Assembly: GCF_030269925.1 (NCBI RefSeq)
Contig: NC_085128.1
Coordinates: 12,402,501 to 12,466,500 of the forward strand
Length of the DNA: 64,000 bases
From: Bombyx mori
Taxonomy: Eukaryota > Arthropoda > Insecta > Lepidoptera > Bombycidae
Reading direction: 5' to 3'
Shown here: one piece after another, positions 56,916 to 64,000 of the stretch
How the letters are laid out: each line of letters begins with the position of its first letter
Position numbering within the stretch: the first letter of the stretch is position 1
Program-made: the position numbers and the translations under genes
Notes under the pieces: model-generated
What the model was told of the DNA's origin: nothing
The model's input: the letters and a program-made list of their open reading frames with translations, nothing else
The model's database searches: none

Positions 56916-57975
56916 CAAAAAAAAGAAAATTAAACCGTAAAACTAACTCTAATTATCTCCACGATCCGAGAAAATCGAAGACACAACTATAAATGTTTAA
57001 GTTGAGAATGTTGTTTTATCTACCTCTTGACGTCGACATAAAAACGCCAACGAAATTATCTAAGTTGCATTAACTTCGTTGACATAAAAATCTAATCAAA
57101 CTCACCGTCAAGCTCTTTGAAATCTTATCAACACACAATAGAATCATATTACTATAAAATGTTGATTTAATATTGTTAAAATTTTAATGTCAAACTAAAA
57201 ATAATAACCTGAAAATAAAAAATAAAAATCCTTAAGAACGTGATAAATCGTTTCCTTCACTTGTATCCTTAAATCTTCTAAAACGATCCGAACAAAACAG
57301 AAAACCAAACCAATCAATTTGATAGTCACATCTACTGCCTATTCGTACTCTCTTAGTTGTTACATTTGCAAGGATTCTTATTGTCGCCAGTGTTTCGAGG
57401 TCCATTTTCGCATACGAACAGTATTGCGACGCGTCGGATTTTTATGGCATTGAAATAGGATAAGAGACCTTCGTAATCTGGACCGTTACATGTGTGAAAG
57501 GGATCCACATGATGCCCGGACATGTTTTATTCATATCGTCGAAGACAACGATGGTGAGACTAAAATAAGCCAGCCGAACAGTCATGCATTGATCACTGCT
57601 ATTTCCTTATAACTGTTTGAATAATGTTAGTTCTGAGAATATAAGGTTTTTACGATGCCATTTACAATAAAAGAAATTGAGTTTGTAAACGTAATGTTTT
57701 TAGACGCCAATTTACTTATGTTTTTGGGTAAATGAGTTCCATTCATTAATAAAGAATATGTAATATCTTAACTTGTTTATTTTATCTCTTTAATCGATTT
57801 AAAAACATTCGTCAACAAAATCACAGGTGCATCTAAAATTTCAGGGTGTTCTTTATCTATATCCCGGTGAGCTTAATTGTTATTTATTGCATCAACGGGT
57901 GAATGAACATTCGGTCCATCCGATGTTAAGTAGTTACCGGAGACCATGACCATTCTTTTCTTTCTTTCTTTTTTA
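56916..57975. other. AT-rich spacer
   Basis: No gene recognised. A small Bm1 scrap (minus) lies near 57880-57952. Confidence 0.4.
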
Positions 57976-58217
57976 ATAACAATCACGCCATGCTAACTGA
58001 TCCCGTGCTAAGTTCGTAAAGAACTTGTGTTACAGGTACCAGATAACGGAAATAAATGTGAGATTTTTATTATACACATGCATAATATTTAATATACATC
58101 CATAACTCTGGAAAAGACATTTTATATTTATCATACAAATATCTTCCCTTGGCGGGATTCGAACCCGCGACCCCCTTGTGTAGTGACCATGTCACTTAAC
58201 ACTACACCAGATGGCCG
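57976..58217 (-). repeat. tRNA-derived SINE, near full length
   Basis: On the minus strand a tRNA-like head (A-box-like TGGTGTAGTGTTAAGTG, B box GGGTTCGAATCC at about 58152-58163) is followed by a ~170-bp body shared with 21845-21960 and an A/G-rich tail. The head resembles a mature tRNA in length but runs straight into the SINE body, so it is not annotated as a tRNA gene. Confidence 0.75.
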
Positions 58218-58345
58218 TTTGCGACATTTCAATGCAAATGTACATTTCCATCGTGACACATGAGGTGCTAGTATCCATTGTATTCCATAACGGATGTCCT
58301 ACTCTTAATGCCGAAATGCATGAATGCTTCGCGGTAAAAATTGGC

Positions 58346-58589
58346 TTTTTTTTATTGCTTAGATGTGTGGACGAGCTCACAGCCCATCTGGTGTTAAGTG
58401 GCTACTGGAGCCCATGGACATCTACAACGTAAATGCGCCACCCACCTTGAGATATAAGTTCTAAGATCTCAGTATAGTTACAACGGCTGCCTCATCCTTC
58501 AAACCGAAACGCATTACTGCTTCACGGCAGAAATAGGCAGGGCGGTGGTACCAACCCGCGCGGACCCACAAAAGGTCCTACCATCAGTA
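58346..58589 (-). repeat. Bm1 SINE, headless, minus strand
   Basis: T-run, 'attgcttagatgtgtggacg' to 'aaggtcctaccatcagtaaa'. Well preserved. Confidence 0.85.
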
Positions 58590-59007
58590 AACTAGGGTAG
58601 GCGTGATATTATTAGTTTACCTATTACCTAAATCTCATACACTTCAAACAGGATCCGGCTCCACGGCGATCCCCGAGCACTGTGACACGTCCTTGTTGAA
58701 ACGGAGAAGAGACTACCCAGCGGTAGGCAGCGACTTGGATCACGTTTCACCATCAGGTGGATCATCATCCTACAAATGTATTAATGAAATCATTCCCCGG
58801 TTTCGGTATTAGCTCTATCCGAACTCTACTTCTACTGTTTACCTACATTTAAAGGTAACATATTTTCCTTTGCAAGCATATTGTCAGTAATATGCGAATT
58901 ATACGCTCAATTAGCCGCGCGAATGTAAATCAAAACAGTATATCTTTGCTATTTACCTACATAGAACTACTACATACATTGTAATCGTAAAACGCAAGGT
59001 TTTTTTT

Positions 59008-59087
59008 GAACGAAGTTCCTTATGGGACGATTCGGAGGGGTACCCTAACCGTGAAAAAACGTCCGTAACGTAAGATTTTTATTATTT
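59008..59087. repeat. Inverted partner of 752-829
   Basis: Reverse-complement match to 752-829 over ~78 bp. The 'aaggaacttcgttcc' word also recurs at 59343-59357. Confidence 0.5.
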
Positions 59088-59453
59088 ATGTATAGTCTTA
59101 GTATGATGGCTATACAGTATCTCATGTATAGTTTACGTGATGACGGTTATTATTATTACTCATATAAATAGCTGTTCCTTTGTATATTATTATTATATAT
59201 TTTTTATAAGTCATTGTGAATATAATAAAGTTCATAACTTTGTAAAGTAGTTTTTTTTATCAATAAAAAAGTCATAATAAAAAATGTATACCCGAATAAT
59301 TATTTTCTTTATAACTCGAATAGACCTTAAAATTAATATTTTTATAATAAGGAACTTCGTTCCTATCCAGTGTCCAACGACACCACACATTTTTTTTTGT
59401 GTTTTTTTCACCTAAGGATGAACTAGTTCACGGACCAACTAGTGTTGAGTTAT

Positions 59454-59535
59454 CTTTTTATTGCCTTTATAGGTACGCAACCCACCTAATGGTAAGAGAT
59501 TACCGTCATTCATGAACTTCAGCAACGCCAGTGGC
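59454..59535 (-). repeat. Decayed Jockey/CR1-type LINE 3' end
   Basis: 'tttttattgcctttataggt' and 'catgaacttcagcaacgcca' match the tail at 38260 with changes. A Bm1 scrap precedes it (59399-59453). Confidence 0.5.
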
Positions 59536-61676
59536 GACTTTGACCTCTCCCATTATACAGTACGATTGACTTCTTTCAATCGCAATAAAAAGAAATTGGA
59601 GAACGGGCTACTAATCTGGAGTATCTTTGAACATCGTTCACGCCACATACAAGATACACAGATGTTTTCAATTGAAGGCAAAACAGCTTTTCCAGTAAGT
59701 GAAAATAATTGTTTATTTGTTTTTTTCTTTGTGCATGATTAATTTACTCGCTTGCAGTCCTTATATCACTAATTTTGCATAAAAATATTTTGTTAAAACT
59801 GCGACTAACACAATACACAGCTTTTTTTAATTTAATAATAATTTCAACTTAAAACTTGCATTTATTTTAACAACAAGAAAACCATCCTGAGCGGGTACGC
59901 TTCAGAAATTTCCAACAACAGAAGTGGTCATGAATAATGGTGGCATTTCGGTCCGACAATTATTGCGCCTTGTTTTACTTCTGACTCGTGAAAAGATATG
60001 AATACCTTAACTATTATTTTGTGAAATTCCCGCTAAAAGCCGATTAATGTTGAATGACCATAATTTCAGCTCATCAATAGGCATTTTTTTGTAACATATT
60101 ATTTAATTCAAACCGATAACTATGCAATTGTTTTTAAAAAATATTTCTTCAAAAAGATTACTTTAATTAAAGAATTGTAGTCAAGAGACCGAAGCCCCAA
60201 AAAAATTTGCGAAAAAAAATTTCAAACCACTTAGTCCATTTCAAGATGTTAATAACATGACAAAAGGGCTACTATTATATACACAAAATGACAGTGTCAG
60301 TATTTATGAGCGATTTTTAGCAATAGTAGATAAATAATAGGAGTATTGTTAATGAATCAATCTCGTAAACAAATCCACTATTATTTTCTCACTATCAGCT
60401 GACTGGTATACAATGAACAATGAGTTCTGACTATGTATCGAAATGCAAACAGTGAAATAAAATAATATTTTTAAGCTCTACATGCGTCGTGAAAAGTTGA
60501 AAGTAGAGCATTGTAGAGACAATTGATTTTCTAAGGGTAATGCGATTTTAGAAGAAAAACAATTGGTTTCTGCCGGCTGAGTATGAATAGAATAATATTT
60601 AACATTATAAATAATAAATATTAATAAGTATTTAATAAATAAATTAATTAATTATAATATTATTTAATATTTCAAAGTACGCTAGATGAGCGGCTATCTG
60701 TCTTGCCTCGTGCAATAGCGCGTATACGTTTCATAAAAACCCGCTAAGTGCTTTTCAGCATTATGATGGGACGTTACAGCTTTTTAGTTGTTTAACTTTT
60801 TTTTTTTGAGGCATGGAGAACAAGGTCATAGAGAAGTATGAGATCATGGTTTACTTGCTGTTAAATGATTATGAGTGTCCATAGACATGACAAGTAAATA
60901 CATCTTGAAAAAGATTCTACAGGCTCGCAATATATTTGATTGCGAGCTTGATGTCATTCCACGATGCTCTTCCTTCATTGTGAAATTTATTAATGAGTAT
61001 TGTGTAGTATCCTTCCAAATAATGGTATCTAGACCACGGCTATAGGCCACGATGACTTCAAACAGAATTATCAGGAAGACGCAACAACGCAAAAAAAAAA
61101 AACAATTTCCATTTACAAATAAACCACATACGCTCAACTAAGTGACGGAAAAACCACTTCACTTTACTTTGTACTTTGAACGTCCACAACTTTTTTTAAA
61201 CTGAACTTCTTAAAAATATCTCTAACATAGAAAGGTCGGGTGAAACGAGATAAGGTTTCATTTTAATGCAATTATATCGTAGACTCGACGTGCCCTGCAG
61301 TCTCGCTTGTGTTATACATATTTTTAATTCAAAAATAATCAAACACGTTGCATTTCGTTGGGATTAAGACTGATCTATAAATATAGAGTTGTGTCACTTT
61401 CTGGACCATAAACTGGAAATTGATTTACGTGAAATAAAGAACCTTCGAACATATTGTTGTATGTTTTAAACAAATATACACGACGTTACCCGAGCTATTT
61501 ATCTGGTCAACTTATGTCAATTTAGGATATAAATTCAATCAATTTATTTATTATAAAAAAAAGAACACAATATTCCTAACCTAAAAGTACATGTTATTAT
61601 CCGCAGATATAAATTATATTTGTGTAACGTACCATTCAAATACAGTCTAGTCTAGTGACGTAGATGCCGATATTTT
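59536..61676. other. AT-rich spacer with a decayed Bm1
   Basis: A strongly decayed minus-strand Bm1 including a head remnant ('ataggccacgatgac') spans about 60850-61066. The remainder is AT-rich with no recognised gene. Confidence 0.45.
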
Positions 61677-61945
61677 TAACCGAGTTCAAAAAAGGGAGAG
61701 CTATCAATTCCATTGCATGTTTTTTATGTATTACCTCAGAACTTTTTTCGATGTGTACCGATTCTGATAATTGTTTTTTTTACTTGAAAGCTAATACTTT
61801 TAGTGTGTTTACATGTATGTAAATGTTATCAAGATCTGACTAGTAGTCGTTGAGTTATACTTAATTATATAAATACATATTATTATATTTATTGGCTTCG
61901 ACTACATTGATGATATTCTCATTTTATTATTTTGAAGTTGGTTTT
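61677..61945. mobile_element. Short TIR element (MITE-like)
   Basis: Ends 'ttaaccgagttcaaaa' (61677 onward) and 'ttgaagttggtttt' (61932-61945) are imperfect inverted repeats. The interior ('gaacttttttcgatgtgtac', 'atcaagatctgac') is of a widespread lepidopteran repeat type. A single similar end occurs near 10706-10727. Confidence 0.45.
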
Positions 61946-62390
61946 CTATTTTGTTAATTTTTTTTATTTCGTTCACTTATGAGTCCTGGTTAAACTGGCC
62001 TGTACATCTCAGTAATAAACCCTTCCTAAAAAACCGGAAATTCAGTCTAGAAATCACCAATTACTTTAATTATTTCAGGCTAAAATTTCGATTCAAAGCT
62101 CATCAATACTTATCCCGAACATCCTTACCCTAACCCCTAAACCCTTATGTAAGCCTCCAATTAAGAAACGAAAATTGTTTAATCTCCTCATAAAATATCG
62201 ATTCTAAATCCAATTAACTTTAGCTAAACCGGTTTTTTCAATTTTATTTAACAAACACCTCAAAATATTTACAAACCGCTCTTTAATTTTTTTATAGTAT
62301 TTATTAAGCTTTATCGGAGCTATTCTCCATGGAAAACGCAATTAGCAAAGGCCTGTATTCGCAAACAAAATCATTTTAAGCAAACTTGCT
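61946..62390. other. AT-rich spacer
   Basis: No gene recognised. Confidence 0.4.
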
Positions 62391-62628
62391 GGTGGTAGGA
62401 CATCTTGTGAGTCCGCACGGGTAGGTACCACCGCCCTACCTATTGCTGCCGTGAAGCAGTAATGCGTTTCGGTTTGAAGGGTGGGGCAGCCGTTATAACT
62501 ATACTGAGACCTTAGAACTTATATCTCAAAGTGGGTGGTGCATTTACGCTGTAGATGTCTATGGGCTCCAGCAACCACTTAACACCAGGTGGGCTGTGAG
62601 CTCGTCCGCCCAACTAAGCAATAAAAAG
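62391..62628 (+). repeat. Bm1 SINE, headless
   Basis: Runs from 'ggtggtaggacatcttgtga' to 'aagcaataaaaagcc'. One of the best preserved copies. Confidence 0.85.
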
Positions 62629-63250
62629 CCATACGAGATTAATTCGTTATGGTTTTTTTATGAAACACATATTGTTATCTGAACGCTGTAAGGACATAGC
62701 AGTTTTGAGCAAGTCGTATAGACCTACGACCAGTTTATTTTCGATATTGAATAAAGCTATATCTACATCTAAAAGGCAATCGTTAAAGCGACTACATAAT
62801 GAATAACCGCCCTAGGGTAGTCGCAATTGCACAAAGTTTCAAACATCCTAACTCGCTCAGAATTCTCGAAGGCTAATTGATCGGATCTATTATTCAATGG
62901 CGGAAGTTGCCATTGTTGAACGTCGCATCAGAATGAATAATCTATTGATGTTATTACTATTGTTAATTGCTTAATCTAAATGATGTTACACGCTAGATGT
63001 GTAACAATATGTCATATTGCCTAAACAAGAGGCAGAACGTGAATCGATTGTCAATGACAACACGCCTTTCCACCTCTAAATAATTTGATTAAACTATCAT
63101 TCTCTCGGCTTGATGAGCGAGATGATCCTTGAAGCATGTTATAACGTGTAAGATGAGATGATAATGATGACGATTACGTGAAATGAGTGAGATAACTCAC
63201 AAAAACAGTTCGATTACATTGTTTTTAAATTGTGACGTCGCATCTACTTA
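62629..63250. other. AT-rich spacer
   Basis: No gene or repeat recognised. Confidence 0.4.
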
Positions 63251-64000
63251 GTCTGGCCATAAATACTGCTACAATTAAAAAAAACTTCAGAGGTGTCAAG
63301 GGACACCCGGATGGAATGAAGTTCCTTTCGATTAATTAGTGAAGGAATTGTAATATTTTTTTTAAGTTATAATAATAAATTACGGCATTATGAAGAAGAA
63401 AAAGACAATACTATGAACTAAGGACCAATCGGATACGAGCAATGTCACGCGATAAGCGCCTACACGTTGATTAGTCAGAATGACGGATCTAAAAAGTGTC
63501 GTGACAACTTTTCGTAAGAATTTTTTTCCGTCTAGCCCCCTTTCACAACGCGCGATAAGGAACTTCGTTCCAATAAACAAAATATTACATTGAATTTGGA
63601 ATCTGTCATTTTTATATGATTGCTCATTGAGTTTTCTCATTTTGGCGCCAATACATTGTACAATATTTTGCGATATTAAAATGGAGTGAGGTGATGAAGA
63701 GAACCGAATCGCTGTGATTGCATTACACAAAGTAGGTATGGAAACAAATGCAATTTTTAAAACTCTCCATACGCTTGGTATTAGTAAAATATTTGTGTAC
63801 CGGCTATTAATAGGTGCAATGAGACCTCCTCTGTTTGTGACAGAAAAAGATCTGGCCGTCCACGTAGTGTTCGTACGAAAAAGGTGGTCAAAGCAGTAAG
63901 GGAAAGAATTCGAAGAAATCCTGTCCGAAAGCAAAAGATTTTATCTCGCGAGATGAAGATAGCACCTAGAACCATGTCGCGTATATTAAAAGATGACTTA
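63251..64000 (+). mobile_element. Mariner-like DNA transposon, 5' part, cut by window end
   Basis: A probable terminal repeat begins after TA at 63249-63250 with 'gtctggccataaatactg', a typical mariner-type end. The transposase relic follows from 63681. The hairpin word ggaacttcgttcc at about 63560-63572 is shared with the repeats at 752-829 and 59008-59087. The other end lies outside the window. Confidence 0.5.
63681..64000 (+). pseudogene. Mariner-like transposase, N-terminal part, broken
   Basis: The N-terminal DNA-binding half of a Tc1/mariner-superfamily transposase, which would bind the terminal repeats. The first helix-turn-helix region reads ENRIAVIALHKVGMET then IFKTLHTLGISKIFVYR; a linker with GRPRSVRTK and a second helical part (RNPVRKQKILSREM, RTMSRILKDDL) follow. 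Two breaks are visible: an in-frame TGA two codons after the ATG (63687-63689) and a frameshift near 63808-63816, after which the frame continues to the window end. The catalytic acidic triad would lie beyond the window. It is a dead copy. The exact mariner subfamily is not assigned. Confidence 0.7.

Noticed and set aside
58140..58215. tRNA gene
   Set aside because: The tRNA-like stretch with a good B box runs on into a dispersed SINE body that recurs at 21845, so it is a SINE head.
1..64000. CRISPR array, bacterial operon, ribosome binding site or replication origin
   Set aside because: None seen; the sequence is eukaryotic with SINEs, LINEs and poly(A) tails.
1..64000. Assignment to the W chromosome because of the density of nested retroelements
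   Set aside because: Transposon density alone cannot place the window; no sex-linked marker is recognised.

Overview
The window looks like nuclear DNA of a silkmoth (Bombyx mori or a close relative). The evidence is many copies of the tRNA-headed SINE Bm1, a complete Ty3/gypsy element with very short LTRs like Bombyx mag, typical lepidopteran Helitron-like ends, and an R1-clade LINE whose ORF1 and ORF2 meet in a TAATG overlap as in Bombyx SART1. Identification rests on motif recognition only; no database search was made. The background is AT-rich and no complete host gene can be supported. It reads as an intergenic or intronic region filled with transposable elements of several ages.

Layout: 0-13 kb holds a Bm1 SINE split by another retroelement, a dispersed repeat (3.4-3.8 kb), two Helitron-like copies (6.9 and 11.4 kb) and a 5'-truncated LINE on the minus strand (11.8-13.2 kb). 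13.4-15 kb holds a possible host exon and a 5'-truncated R1-like LINE with an 11-bp target duplication. 15,960-20,456 is an intact mag-like LTR retrotransposon on the minus strand with identical 81-bp LTRs and a 5-bp target duplication. 21-34 kb is a mosaic of Helitron-like elements, SINEs, LINE tails, a MITE-like hairpin element and a 270-bp tandem duplication. 34-41 kb holds more LINE tails, then a repeat-poor stretch (39.4-40.7 kb) with a GC-rich block and a strong minus-strand splice donor, the best candidate for a host promoter and first exon. 41-44 kb is AT-rich and nearly featureless.

44,073-53,662 is the main feature: a GC-rich, full-length R1-clade LINE flanked by a 15-bp target duplication. 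A 5'-truncated sibling (44,958-47,510) has inserted near its 5' end and made its own 14-bp target duplication. The outer element keeps ORF1 (coiled coil, three CCHC knuckles) and ORF2 (endonuclease, reverse transcriptase, CCHC), both open, plus structured UTRs and a long poly(A). 53.7-64 kb returns to AT-rich DNA with Bm1 copies, a tRNA-derived SINE, a TIR element and, at the right edge, the broken 5' part of a mariner-like transposon.

The gag-pol element encodes everything needed for its own copying. The LINE ORF1/ORF2 pair would provide RNA binding, target nicking and reverse transcription for itself and for truncated siblings such as the nested copy. SINEs, Helitron-like fragments and MITE-like repeats carry no proteins and depend on enzymes made elsewhere.
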